The notes under the pieces: model-generated
Databases searched by the model: none
What the model saw: the letters and a program-made list of their open reading frames with translations, nothing else
What the model was told of the DNA's origin: nothing
Shown here: piece by piece, positions 54,405 through 63,222 of the stretch
Position numbering within the stretch: position 1 is the stretch's first letter
How the letters are laid out: every line of letters starts with the position of its first letter
Origin: Paraburkholderia megapolitana
Lineage (GTDB): Bacteria; Pseudomonadota; Gammaproteobacteria; Burkholderiales; Burkholderiaceae
Direction: 5' to 3'
DNA: 64,000 nucleotides
Assembly: GCF_007556815.1 (NCBI RefSeq)
Contig: NZ_CP041743.1
Coordinates: forward strand, 806,001 to 870,000
Program-made: the position numbers and the translations under genes

Positions 54405-54958
54405 CGCAGGCCGCCAACGCAAAGAAGACCGCCGCCAGCGACGCCAAAGCCGCACGCAAAGGCGTCGAAAAACCCGCCGATAACGTCGTCGACCTCGAGA
54501 TGAGCACCGGCGCCGACAGCCATATGGGGCTGCGTCTATGGCTGCGCATGCTGACCACGACGAATCTCGTACAAACGGAATTGCGCAGACGCCTGCGCAC
54601 CGAGTTTGATACGACGTTGCCGCGCTTCGACATGATGGCCCAGCTCGAACGCCATCCCGAAGGCCTGAAGATGACCGAACTCTCGCGCCGTCTGATGGTA
54701 ACGGGTGGCAACATCACCGGCATTACGGACCAGCTCGAAAACGAAGGATTCGTTGTGCGGGACGTCGATCCGAACGACCGCCGCTCTATCAGCGTACGAC
54801 TCACACCAGAAGGCCGCGCGTCGTTCGACAAGATGGCGATCGCACACGAGCAATGGGTCGTCGAACTGTTCGGCGGTCTCGGGCTCGATGAAAAATCGCG
54901 GATGCATCAGCGTCTCGGCAAGCTCAAGAAGCATCTGCTCGACAACGTCGAGCGCTGA
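54401..54958 (+). CDS. MarR-family transcriptional regulator
   Basis: 185 residues from ATG 54401 (ATGA overlap with the SDR stop). An Ala/Lys-rich N-terminal tail of about 40 residues precedes a MarR winged helix: [40 protein letters not shown] and wing [20 protein letters not shown]. MarR repressors in aromatic-CoA operons (BadR, CouR, HcaR type) release DNA on binding the CoA thioester, so this one probably senses anthraniloyl-CoA or a close intermediate and controls the promoter at 51187-51215. Confidence 0.95.
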   Translation: MTQAANAKKTAASDAKAARKGVEKPADNVVDLEMSTGADSHMGLRLWLRMLTTTNLVQTELRRRLRTEFDTTLPRFDMMAQLERHPEGLKMTELSRRLMVTGGNITGITDQLENEGFVVRDVDPNDRRSISVRLTPEGRASFDKMAIAHEQWVVELFGGLGLDEKSRMHQRLGKLKKHLLDNVER

Positions 54959-54983
54959 TGCGCACGCACTGGAGGAACAACCC

Positions 54984-55847
54984 ATGACTTCACCCGATAC
55001 CGGCTCGCTCGTCGACAAGCTGCTTGCGGGCAATCGCACGACACTCACCGGCTACGCTGCGCAGCATTTCGGCTGGCGGGTAGTTGACGGCGTCGCGACC
55101 GTCACGCTCAATCGCCCCGAACGCAAGAACCCGCTGACGTTCGAGTCGTATGCTGAACTACGCGATCTGTTTCGCCAGCTCGCCTATGCCACCGACGTAA
55201 AAACTGTCGTGATTCACGGTGCCGGCGGCAACTTCTGTTCGGGCGGCGACGTGCACGAAATCATCGGGCCGCTGATCGATCTGCCGATGCCCGAGCTGCT
55301 GCTCTTCACGCGCATGACCGGCGACCTCGTGAAAGCGATGCGCCATTGTCCGCAACCGATCGTCGCAGCCGTTGACGGTGTCTGCGCTGGCGCCGGCGCG
55401 ATTCTCGCAATGGCCGCCGACCTGCGACTCGGCACCGCGCGCAGCAAGCTCGCGTTCCTGTTCGCGCGCGTCGGTCTTGCCGGCTGCGACATGGGTGCGT
55501 GCTCGATCCTGCCGCGCATCATCGGCCAGGGGCGCGCAGCCGAACTGCTGTTCACCGGTCGCTCCGCAAGCGGTGACGAAGGCTATGCATGGGGCTTCTA
55601 CAACCGCTTGTGCGAGCCGGATGCATTGCTCGACGAAGCCACACGCCTCGCCACCGACCTTGCAACCGGGCCGACATTCGCACACGGCATCACGAAGAAG
55701 ATGCTGCACCAGGAATGGAGCATGAGCATCGACGAAGCGATTGAATCGGAAGCACAGGCGCAGGCGATCTGCATGAACACTCGCGATTTCGAGCGTGCGT
55801 ATCGTGCATTCGCTGCGAAATCGCGCCCTGTGTTCGAAGGAGATTGA
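54984..55847 (+). CDS. Enoyl-CoA hydratase/isomerase family protein
   Basis: 287 residues; GGAGG 8 nt upstream of the ATG. Crotonase fold with [20 protein letters not shown], first oxyanion-hole loop [11 protein letters not shown], second loop [20 protein letters not shown] and catalytic-region [20 protein letters not shown]. The GAGAC-type glutamates of plain hydratases are not obvious, so it could be a hydratase or a ring-opening hydrolase. Acts on the non-aromatic CoA ester formed by the fused flavoenzyme. Followed by the acyl-CoA dehydrogenase gene after 1 nt. Confidence 0.92.
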   Translation: MTSPDTGSLVDKLLAGNRTTLTGYAAQHFGWRVVDGVATVTLNRPERKNPLTFESYAELRDLFRQLAYATDVKTVVIHGAGGNFCSGGDVHEIIGPLIDLPMPELLLFTRMTGDLVKAMRHCPQPIVAAVDGVCAGAGAILAMAADLRLGTARSKLAFLFARVGLAGCDMGACSILPRIIGQGRAAELLFTGRSASGDEGYAWGFYNRLCEPDALLDEATRLATDLATGPTFAHGITKKMLHQEWSMSIDEAIESEAQAQAICMNTRDFERAYRAFAAKSRPVFEGD

Positions 55848-55848
55848 T

Positions 55849-57051
55849 GTGAGCGCATCCGTTCAAACCGATCTGCACAGCGCGCTCGCGTGGCCGTTCT
55901 TCGAGGACCACCACCGCGTGCTCGCTTCCGACATCGAAAGTTGGGCCGCCACTCATCTGCGCGACGTACCGCACGACGACGTCGATGCGACCTGCCGCAA
56001 GCTCGTACGCGATCTCGGCGCTGCCGGCTGGCTGAAGTACGGCGTCGGTGGCACGGCCTACGGCGGTCACGGCGACGGCATCGATGCACGCGCCGTCTGC
56101 CTGCTGCGCGAAACGCTCGCAAAACATTCCGGGCTCGCTGACTTCGCGCTCGCGATGCAGGGGCTTGGTTCCGGTGCGATCTCCCTGGCAGGTACGCATG
56201 AACAGAAGTCACGCTACCTGCCGCGCGTCGCGAACGGCACTGCCCTCGCCGCCTTTGCGCTCTCGGAGCCCGACGCCGGTTCGGACGTCGCAGCGCTTGC
56301 GCTGTCCGCGCGCCTCGACGGTGACGATTGGGTGCTCGACGGCGAAAAGACGTGGATTTCCAATGGCGGCATCGCCGATTTCTACGTGGTCTTCGCCCGC
56401 ACCGGCGAAGCGCCGGGCGCACGCGGTATCAGCGCATTCATCGTCGACGCCGATACGCCGGGCCTGCAGATCGCCGAACGCATCGATGTGATCGCGCCGC
56501 ACCCGCTCGCACGACTGCATTTCGCAGGCGCACGCGTGCCGCGCAGCCAGCTGCTCGGCACGCCTGGCGAAGGCTTCAAGATCGCCATGCGCACACTCGA
56601 TATCTTCCGCACGTCGGTGGCCGCCGCATCGCTCGGCTTCGCACGCCGCGCGATGGCAGAGGGACTTACTCGCGCCGCGTCGCGCAAGATGTTCGGCCAG
56701 ACGCTCGGCGATTTCCAGTTGACGCAGGCAAAGCTTGCACAGATGGCGCTGACGATCGACAGCAGCGCCCTACTCGTCTATCGCGCGGCATGGCTGCGCG
56801 ATCAGGGCGAAAACGTCACACGTGAAGCCGCGATGGCGAAGTGGCACGCAAGCGAGGGCGCCCAGCAGGTAATCGACGCAGCCGTACAACTGTGGGGCGG
56901 CATGGGCGTGCAAAGCGGTACCGTCGTCGAAACGCTGTATCGCGAGATCCGCGCGCTGCGCATCTACGAAGGCGCTACCGAAGTGCAGCAGTTGATTGTC
57001 GGGCGCGATGTGCTGAAGGCGCACGCCGCAAGCATGGAGCAAGCGCGATGA
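55849..57051 (+). CDS. Acyl-CoA dehydrogenase (canonical)
   Basis: 400 residues from GTG 55849, with AAGGAG 6 nt upstream. Standard acyl-CoA dehydrogenase: [48 protein letters not shown]-type flavin segment ([20 protein letters not shown]), and the catalytic motif [12 protein letters not shown] with the base Glu intact. It serves a beta-oxidation step of the anthranilate pathway. Useful internal comparison to the flavoprotein at 5305-6435, which lacks this Glu. Its stop overlaps the thioesterase start (ATGA). Confidence 0.94.
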   Translation: MSASVQTDLHSALAWPFFEDHHRVLASDIESWAATHLRDVPHDDVDATCRKLVRDLGAAGWLKYGVGGTAYGGHGDGIDARAVCLLRETLAKHSGLADFALAMQGLGSGAISLAGTHEQKSRYLPRVANGTALAAFALSEPDAGSDVAALALSARLDGDDWVLDGEKTWISNGGIADFYVVFARTGEAPGARGISAFIVDADTPGLQIAERIDVIAPHPLARLHFAGARVPRSQLLGTPGEGFKIAMRTLDIFRTSVAAASLGFARRAMAEGLTRAASRKMFGQTLGDFQLTQAKLAQMALTIDSSALLVYRAAWLRDQGENVTREAAMAKWHASEGAQQVIDAAVQLWGGMGVQSGTVVETLYREIRALRIYEGATEVQQLIVGRDVLKAHAASMEQAR

Positions 57052-57509
57052 ACGCCGCGACGTTCGACATGCCGGTGCGCATCCGCTTCGGCCATTGCGA
57101 TCCGGCCGGCATCGTGTACTTCCCGCATTACCTGGTGCTCACCAACGCGCTTGTCGAAGACTGGTTCACCGATCGCCTCGGCATCGACTACGCGCATCTG
57201 ATCGCACAGCGCCGTACCGGCCTGCCGATCGTCAAGCTCGACTGCGAGTTCTCGCGCCCGAGCCGGATGGGCGAGACCGTTACGCTGTCGCTCACGCTCG
57301 CATCGGTTGGTCGTCGTTCGCTCGCGATCGACATCGTGTGCCGGTGCGGCGACGAGTTGCGTTTTCGCGCGCATCAGGTGCTGGTGACAACGTCACTTGA
57401 AAGCGGTCGCTCGATCGATATACCCGACGATATCGCGGCCGCACTCGCAGCATTCGCACCGACATCCCTCTCTACCGACACTACCGATAACGAGGAAACC
57501 CGCTCATGA
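57048..57509 (+). CDS. Acyl-CoA thioesterase, 4-hydroxybenzoyl-CoA thioesterase family
   Basis: 153 residues. The motif [20 protein letters not shown] has the catalytic Asp of the Pseudomonas-type 4-hydroxybenzoyl-CoA thioesterase, followed by LEDWF-like helix ([17 protein letters not shown]) and [20 protein letters not shown]. It probably frees CoA from stalled or dead-end aryl-CoA esters in the anthranilate route. Overlaps both neighbours by 4 nt. Confidence 0.92.
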   Translation: MNAATFDMPVRIRFGHCDPAGIVYFPHYLVLTNALVEDWFTDRLGIDYAHLIAQRRTGLPIVKLDCEFSRPSRMGETVTLSLTLASVGRRSLAIDIVCRCGDELRFRAHQVLVTTSLESGRSIDIPDDIAAALAAFAPTSLSTDTTDNEETRS

Positions 57510-57910
57510 AACAAGCTCTTCTGCCTGCCGGCTGGACGCCGCCGCGCGGTTATGCGAACGGCGTTGCGGCTAGCGGCGTTCAGGTGTTCATCGCCGGTCA
57601 GATCGGCTGGGACGCGCAAAACAACTTTCACACCGATGTATTCGCCGAACAGGCTGTCCGGGCGCTACAGAACGTCGTGGCCGTGCTGCACGAAGCCGGC
57701 GGCAAACCCGAACATCTGGTGCGCATGACCTGGTACGTCACCGACAAGCGCGAGTACCTCGCCTCGCTAAAGGACATCGGCCGGGCGTTCCGCGAGCTGA
57801 TCGGCGACTACGACATCGCCATGAGCGCGGTCCAGGTCGTCGCGTTGATCGAGGATCGCGCGAAGGTCGAGATCGAAGCCACCGCAGTCATTCCCCACGA
57901 AGCGCAGTAA
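57506..57910 (+). CDS. RidA family enamine/imine deaminase
   Basis: 134 residues with RidA-fold signals: NGVAASGVQVFIAGQIGWDA, LQNVVAVLHEAGGKPEHLVR, MTWYVTDKREYLASL and C-terminal VQVVALIEDRAKVEIEATAV. RidA proteins hydrolyse reactive enamines/imines to ketones and ammonia. In an anthranilate pathway the reduced ring product is an enamine (2-amino-ene-carboxyl-CoA), so this member may remove the amino group. That role is inference from context. Overlaps the thioesterase stop (ATGA). Confidence 0.92.
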   Translation: MKQALLPAGWTPPRGYANGVAASGVQVFIAGQIGWDAQNNFHTDVFAEQAVRALQNVVAVLHEAGGKPEHLVRMTWYVTDKREYLASLKDIGRAFRELIGDYDIAMSAVQVVALIEDRAKVEIEATAVIPHEAQ

Positions 57911-57926
57911 CGCCCGGGAGCCTCTG

Positions 57927-59564
57927 ATGGAACCGTCTGCACACGTCGACACTTTTGCGCGCGATCATCTGCCGCCGCAGTCGCAATGGCCGGTGTTTCT
58001 GCTCGACAACCCGGAGCTCGCTTATCCGGCGCGCTTTAACTGCGCGACCGAACTGCTCGACCGCACGATCGAAACGGGACATCGCGACCGGCCGGCGATC
58101 TGGTCTGAAGTCGACGGCAAGCCGCACGCCACGACGTACGGCGAACTGCTCGCGCTGGTGAACCGCACAGCACACGTACTGACGGACAAGATGGGTTTAC
58201 AGCCCGGCAATCGCGTGCTGCTGCGTGGACCGAACACGTTGCAGATGGCGGTGGCATGTCTTGCTGCGCTGAAAGCGGGTCTCGTCGCCGTACCGACGAT
58301 GCCGCTGCTGCGCGCCAAGGAACTCAAACAGATCGTCGACAAGGCCGAAGTCTCGGCCGCGCTGTGCGACGCCCGGCTCGCCGATGAACTGGCGCGTTGC
58401 CGCGATCCACAAGACGAGTTCTTCTGCCCCGGGCTCACGAAGGTTTGTCTCTTTCACAACGACGCACCCGATTCGCTCGACACGCTCGCCACTACACAAC
58501 CGGACCATTACGACGCGTGCGACACCGCCGCCGACGATGTCTGCCTGATCGCATTCACCAGCGGTACAACTGGCGCGCCGAAGGGCTGCATGCATTTTCA
58601 TCGCGACGTACTCGCGATGTGCGACCTGTTTCCGCGCCATGTGCTGAAGCCCTCCGCAGATGACATCTTCTGCGGCACGCCGCCGCTCGCGTTCACGTTC
58701 GGACTCGGTGGAGTGCTGTGCTTTCCGCTGCGTGTCGGCGCATCGACGGTATTGATCGAGAAGCTGACACCGGAGACGCTGCTGCAAACCGTCGAACGCT
58801 TTCGCGCGACCGTCATGTTCACCGCGCCGACCTTCTACCGGCAGATGGCGCCGCTGATCAGACGCTTCGATACGTCGAGTCTCGTCAAGACAGTATCGGC
58901 CGGCGAAGCGCTGCCCGACTCGACGCGCGAACTGTGGCGCAATGCGAGCGGGATCGAGATGATCGACGGTATCGGCGGGACGGAGTTGATCCACATTTTC
59001 ATTTCGTCGGAAGGCGCGAACGTACGGCCGCATGCCATTGGTCGCGCGATACCGGGTTACACGGTGTGCGCGGTCGACGACGACATGCAGCCCGTGCCGC
59101 CCGGCCAGATCGGTAAGCTCGCTGTGCGCGGACCAACCGGCTGCCGCTATCTCGCCGACGACCGGCAGTTGAAGTTCGTGCGCGACGGCTGGAACCTGCC
59201 CGGCGATGCTGTCTACCTCGACGAAGACGGCTACGTGTTCTACCAGGCGCGCGCCGACGACATGATTGTTTCGTCGGGCTACAACATCTCCGGGCCGGAA
59301 GTGGAGAGCGTGCTGATGCAGCATGCGGCCGTTGCGGAGTGCGGTGTGATCGGTGTGCCGGACGAAACCCGCGGACAGATCGTGAAGGCATTTGTCGTGC
59401 TGCATCCGGGCTTCAACGCAGGCGACACGCTCGCTACCGAGTTGCAGGACTTCGTCAAACGCACCGTCGCGCCGTACAAATACCCACGCGTGATCGCCTT
59501 TGTCGACGCGTTACCGCGCACCGAAACGGGCAAGTTGAAGCGCTTTGCATTGCGCACGATGTAA
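57927..59564 (+). CDS. abmG: 2-aminobenzoate-CoA ligase / benzoate-CoA ligase family
   Basis: 545 residues of an adenylate-forming ligase: P-loop FTSGTTGAPKGCMHFHRDVL, aromatic pocket GTPPLAFTFGLGGVLCFPLR, hinge region DGWNLPGDAVYLDEDGYVFY and the catalytic C-terminal Lys in PRTETGKLKRFALRTM. GHRDRPAIW near the N-terminus and FNCATELLDR are typical of benzoate/2-aminobenzoate-CoA ligases. It activates anthranilate with ATP and CoA, the entry step for the fused monooxygenase/reductase. RBS GGGAG lies 8 nt upstream; last gene of the overlapping set. Benzoate or salicylate as substrate cannot be excluded. Confidence 0.9.
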   Translation: MEPSAHVDTFARDHLPPQSQWPVFLLDNPELAYPARFNCATELLDRTIETGHRDRPAIWSEVDGKPHATTYGELLALVNRTAHVLTDKMGLQPGNRVLLRGPNTLQMAVACLAALKAGLVAVPTMPLLRAKELKQIVDKAEVSAALCDARLADELARCRDPQDEFFCPGLTKVCLFHNDAPDSLDTLATTQPDHYDACDTAADDVCLIAFTSGTTGAPKGCMHFHRDVLAMCDLFPRHVLKPSADDIFCGTPPLAFTFGLGGVLCFPLRVGASTVLIEKLTPETLLQTVERFRATVMFTAPTFYRQMAPLIRRFDTSSLVKTVSAGEALPDSTRELWRNASGIEMIDGIGGTELIHIFISSEGANVRPHAIGRAIPGYTVCAVDDDMQPVPPGQIGKLAVRGPTGCRYLADDRQLKFVRDGWNLPGDAVYLDEDGYVFYQARADDMIVSSGYNISGPEVESVLMQHAAVAECGVIGVPDETRGQIVKAFVVLHPGFNAGDTLATELQDFVKRTVAPYKYPRVIAFVDALPRTETGKLKRFALRTM

Positions 59565-59659
59565 CGCACCGATGTAACGGCGCACAGCCGGACAAATAGA
59601 GCCACGGCTCGGTCGGGTGTCGATATGATGGTGCCTCGCCGCCACTCTCCCGAGCCGCC

Positions 59660-60331
59660 ATGCTGACTGTCCATCACCTGAACAACTCCCGTTCGCAGCG
59701 CGTCCTGTGGCTGCTCGAAGAACTCGGTGTGCCATACGAGATCAAGCGCTACGAGCGCGATCCGAAGACGATGCTCGCTCCGCCCGAACTGCGCGCGATC
59801 CATCCGCTTGGCAAATCGCCGGTCATTACCGACGATGGGCAAACCATCGCCGAATCCGGCGCGATCATCGAATACCTGCTGGACCGCTATGGCAACGGCC
59901 GGCTCGCGCCGCCGGCAGGCACACCCGAACGCCAGCGCTTCACCTACTGGATGCATTACGCGGAAGGATCTCTGATGCCGCCGATGCTGCTGAAGCTCGT
60001 TGCGTTGCGCATCGCGAGCGCGCCGATGCCGTTCTTTGCGAAGCCGATTGCGAGGAAGATCTCCAGCACGTTGCAATCGAGTTTCGTCGATCCGCAGATT
60101 GGATTGCATCTGTCGTATATCGACGATGCGCTGCGGCCAACTGGCTGGTTTGTTGGCAACGATCTCAGCGCCGCCGATATCCAGATGAGTTTTCCGCTCG
60201 AGGCTGCTACAGCGCGCGGCGGCTTCAAGGACAAATTCCCCGCGCTGAACAGCTTCGTCGAACGGATTCATGCACGGCCCGCGTATAAGCGCGCGCTCGA
60301 ACGCGGCGGTCCGTACCAACTGCTGAGCTAA
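59660..60331 (+). CDS. Glutathione S-transferase
   Basis: 223 residues: MLTVHHLNNSRSQRVLWLLE (Ser-based active site of the N-terminal domain), HPLGKSPVITDDGQTIAESG (cis-Pro loop and glutathione-binding ES), C-terminal helical domain with GNDLSAADIQMSFPL. This is the common Ser/Tyr-type bacterial GST found in many Burkholderiaceae, different from the LigE-like GST at 7953. It lies 95 nt after the CoA ligase gene and could be read from the same transcript, but no link is shown. Converges on the HxlR gene with a 3-nt gap. Confidence 0.93.
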   Translation: MLTVHHLNNSRSQRVLWLLEELGVPYEIKRYERDPKTMLAPPELRAIHPLGKSPVITDDGQTIAESGAIIEYLLDRYGNGRLAPPAGTPERQRFTYWMHYAEGSLMPPMLLKLVALRIASAPMPFFAKPIARKISSTLQSSFVDPQIGLHLSYIDDALRPTGWFVGNDLSAADIQMSFPLEAATARGGFKDKFPALNSFVERIHARPAYKRALERGGPYQLLS

Positions 60332-60334
60332 CCG

Positions 60335-61030
60335 CTAACCGTTCGCCGCATCCAGCTGCGCACGCTCGCTCGGCGCAGCCGGCTCCGGCAATGTGAAGAG
60401 CGACAGAAAACGTTTCACCGCCGCCTTGTTGCCTTCGATCTGAACATCGCCCGCGCGCAGCGCTTCGTCGAGCTTACGTCCACCGTAAGCGATTGCAGCA
60501 AGCGTGTCCGGATCGCTTTCGATAATCGCATCGGGTTGGTCCGCGTTGCCGCGCCCGATCGCCAACTGGCCGTCGTCGATCCGCGCATCAAAGCGGTACG
60601 CGCCCATTCGCAGTTCATAACGGGCGTCGAGTCCGGCCGCTGCGTCCTCGTCGAACATCGTTCTGAACGACAGGATCAGCGAATCGATGCTCATCGGTAA
60701 ATCGCGTGGCAGCGTCGGCGAGCGAGCGCCCCAGCGCCCTAACTCCATCATGATCGGACCCAGTTCCTGTCCCCATTCGGTCAGCTCGTACACCCACACG
60801 CCCGCCGGCGGCGGCAGCTGACGCCGACGTACGACGGCTGCCAGCTCCAGCTCGTCGAGACGCTGCGTGAGCACGTTCGGGCTGATGGTCGGCAGGCCGG
60901 CGCGCAGATCGGTAAAGCGCTTTGGCCCGAGAACCAGTTCGCGCACGACGAGCAGCGCCCATCGTTCGCCGACCAGATCGAGCGCATGCGAACTTGCGCA
61001 ACCGTCGTTATAGCTTCGTTTGATGGCCAT
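60335..61030 (-). CDS. HxlR-family regulator fused to an SCP2-like sterol-carrier domain
   Basis: 231 residues from ATG 61030 (MAIKRSYNDGCASSHALDLV). N-terminal HxlR winged helix: VGERWALLVVRELVLGPKRF, ISPNVLTQRLDELELAAVVR, VYELTEWGQELGPIMMELGR. C-terminal about 100 residues (RYELRMGAYRFDARIDDGQL ... GDVQIEGNKAAVKRFLSLF, shown in part) match an SCP2-like lipid-binding domain, so the protein may sense a hydrophobic ligand. Divergent from the VOC/MFS exporter genes, which are its likely targets. Confidence 0.92.
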   Translation of the reverse strand: MAIKRSYNDGCASSHALDLVGERWALLVVRELVLGPKRFTDLRAGLPTISPNVLTQRLDELELAAVVRRRQLPPPAGVWVYELTEWGQELGPIMMELGRWGARSPTLPRDLPMSIDSLILSFRTMFDEDAAAGLDARYELRMGAYRFDARIDDGQLAIGRGNADQPDAIIESDPDTLAAIAYGGRKLDEALRAGDVQIEGNKAAVKRFLSLFTLPEPAAPSERAQLDAANG

Positions 61031-61159
61031 GACACCGTCGCTCAAAAGACATACTGTGCGGCAGTATAGCCCACCAATCAAGGATCAGGAATCGTTAGTT
61101 GTTTTTTAGGAGTAACGAATGCTAGACTGGAATTTCCCTATCCTGACCAGGAGTTGATC

Positions 61160-61600
61160 ATGTCGAGACCCGATCCGTACCTGATGTTCGACGGCAATTG
61201 CACAGAAGCCATGCGTTTCTACGAACGCACGCTGGGCGGCAAGATCGAGGCCATGCTGAAAACCAGCGACACCCCGATCGCGCACCAGATGCCGGCCGCC
61301 AGCGCCGGGCGTATCATGCACGCGGCACTCGAATTCGATGGCGGGATGTTGATGGCGTCGGACACGATGATGGGCGAGCCGTATGAAGGCATGAAGGGTT
61401 TCATGCTGGCGCTGCGGTATTCGACCGTTGCCGAAGCGGAACGCGTCTTTGCCGCACTCAGCGAGGGCGGTAACGTCACGATGCCGATGCAAAAGACCTT
61501 CTGGGCCGAGTCGTTTGGCATGGTGGTCGATCGCTTTGGTACGTCGTGGGCAATCAACGGTGTGCCGGTCGCACCCGATGCGCTGTGCAAGCAGTCGTAG
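61160..61600 (+). CDS. VOC-superfamily protein (PhnB/3-demethylubiquinone-like)
   Basis: 146 residues from ATG 61160 (CAGGAG 6 nt upstream; an in-frame TTG at 61154 is less likely). Typical PhnB-like glyoxalase fold: DPYLMFDGNCTEAMRFYERT, LGGKIEAMLKTSDTP, HAALEFDGGMLMASDTMMGE and FWAESFGMVVDRFGTSWAIN. Family members are of uncertain function. It is followed by the DHA2 exporter gene after 30 nt, so both form a unit divergent from the HxlR regulator. Confidence 0.92.
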   Translation: MSRPDPYLMFDGNCTEAMRFYERTLGGKIEAMLKTSDTPIAHQMPAASAGRIMHAALEFDGGMLMASDTMMGEPYEGMKGFMLALRYSTVAEAERVFAALSEGGNVTMPMQKTFWAESFGMVVDRFGTSWAINGVPVAPDALCKQS

Positions 61601-61630
61601 GCGTCACACACAAAACGTAGGAGCAACTGC

Positions 61631-63106
61631 ATGACCCACAATATAGAGGGCCGCAAGCGCTGGCTCGCGCTCATTGTGCTCTGTCTCGGCGTGCTGATGA
61701 TCGTGCTCGACACGACCATCGTTAATGTCGCACTGCCGTCGATCGCAACCGATCTCGGCTTCTCCGAGACCTCGCTCGTGTGGGTTGTGAATGCATACAT
61801 GCTGACGTTTGGCGGCTTTCTGCTGCTGGGCGGGCGCCTCGGCGACCTGTATGGGCACCGCAGGCTGTTTCTCGGTGGCATCGTGCTGTTTACGGTGGCG
61901 TCGCTTGCGTGTGGGCTCTCGAACTCGCAGGTGCTGCTGGTCTGTGCGCGCGCTGTGCAGGGGTTGGGTGGCGCGGTGGTGTCGGCGGTGTCGCTGTCGT
62001 TGATCATGAATCTGTTCACCGAGCCCGCTGAGCGCGCGAAGGCGATGGGCATCTACGGCTTCGTGTGCGCGGGCGGCGGCAGTATCGGTGTGCTGCTCGG
62101 CGGCCTGCTGACCAACGTACTGAGCTGGCACTGGATCTTCCTCGTCAATCTGCCTATCGGCATTGCGGTTTACGCATTGTGTATCGGCCTGCTGCCCGAC
62201 GGCCGCGGCCATGCGGAAGGCGAAAAGCTCGACGTGGCCGGCGCCGCGACAATCACAGTTTCGCTGATGCTCGCGGTCTATGCGATCGTCAATGGCAACG
62301 AGGCAGGCTGGACTTCGGCACAAACGCTCGGGCTGCTGGCCGTCGCGGTCGTGCTGTTTGCGGTGTTCCTGCTGATCGAGGCACGCGTACAGCATCCGCT
62401 GATGCCGCTCGGCCTGTTCCGCCTGCGCAACGTCGCGGTGGCCAACGTGGCTGCTGTGCTATGGGCCGCGGCGATGTTCGCGTGGTTCTTCATCTCGGCA
62501 CTGTATCTGCAGCGCGTACTCGGTTACCGGCCGCTGCAGGTCGGCCTCGCCTTCCTTCCCGCCAACGTGATCATGGCGTTCTTCTCGCTGGGCCTGTCGG
62601 CAAAATTCGTGATGCGCTTCGGTATCCGGATACCGCTCGCCGTGGGGCTCGGTATCGCTGCCGTGGGTCTGTTGCTGTTTGCTCGCGCACCGGTCGATGG
62701 ACACTTCGTCGTCGACACCTTGCCCGGCATGCTGCTGCTCGGCTTCGGTGCCGGCATCGCGTTCAACCCAATGCTGCTCGCCGCCATGAGCGACGTCGAA
62801 CCGGGCGAGTCGGGTCTTGCTTCGGGTATGGTCAACACCTCGTTCATGATGGGCGGCGCACTCGGTCTCGCCGTGCTGGCAAGTCTCGCCGCGGCACGCA
62901 GTGAAACGCTCTCTGCGGCACACGCGCCGGAAGCGGTGGCGCTAAACGGCGGTTATCACGTGGCGTTCGTGTTTGGCGCGGTGTTTGCGGCGCTCGCAGC
63001 ACTCGTGGGTGGGCTCTTTCTGCGCGTGGGCCGGCACGCAGGTGCGCCCGAAGCAGCGCACGGCGCGCAGGCCGACGACACCGGTGCGGCAACCGGCAAT
63101 ACGTGA
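61631..63106 (+). CDS. MFS drug exporter, DHA2 (EmrB/QacA) family, 14 helices
   Basis: 491 residues. TM1 motif LGVLMIVLDTTIVNVALPSI (D-x-T-I-V-N-V-A-L-P signature of 14-TM drug:H+ antiporters), LGGRLGDLYGHRRLFLGGIV in loop 2-3, and FVCAGGGSIGVLLGGLLTNV in TM5 (motif C). No EmrA-type adaptor gene is adjacent, so it probably acts alone. It is cotranscribed with the VOC protein and probably controlled by the divergent HxlR-SCP2 regulator. Confidence 0.94.
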   Translation: MTHNIEGRKRWLALIVLCLGVLMIVLDTTIVNVALPSIATDLGFSETSLVWVVNAYMLTFGGFLLLGGRLGDLYGHRRLFLGGIVLFTVASLACGLSNSQVLLVCARAVQGLGGAVVSAVSLSLIMNLFTEPAERAKAMGIYGFVCAGGGSIGVLLGGLLTNVLSWHWIFLVNLPIGIAVYALCIGLLPDGRGHAEGEKLDVAGAATITVSLMLAVYAIVNGNEAGWTSAQTLGLLAVAVVLFAVFLLIEARVQHPLMPLGLFRLRNVAVANVAAVLWAAAMFAWFFISALYLQRVLGYRPLQVGLAFLPANVIMAFFSLGLSAKFVMRFGIRIPLAVGLGIAAVGLLLFARAPVDGHFVVDTLPGMLLLGFGAGIAFNPMLLAAMSDVEPGESGLASGMVNTSFMMGGALGLAVLASLAAARSETLSAAHAPEAVALNGGYHVAFVFGAVFAALAALVGGLFLRVGRHAGAPEAAHGAQADDTGAATGNT

Positions 63107-63222
63107 CACGAAGGGGCGGTGCGTGGCATCGCCCTTCGCGTCAGCTTCATCTGAGCAAGATCGATCAAATGAGCGGCAACGACGCTAGCTATGCTGGCTT
63201 CATGCTGACATGAGAGTTGACG

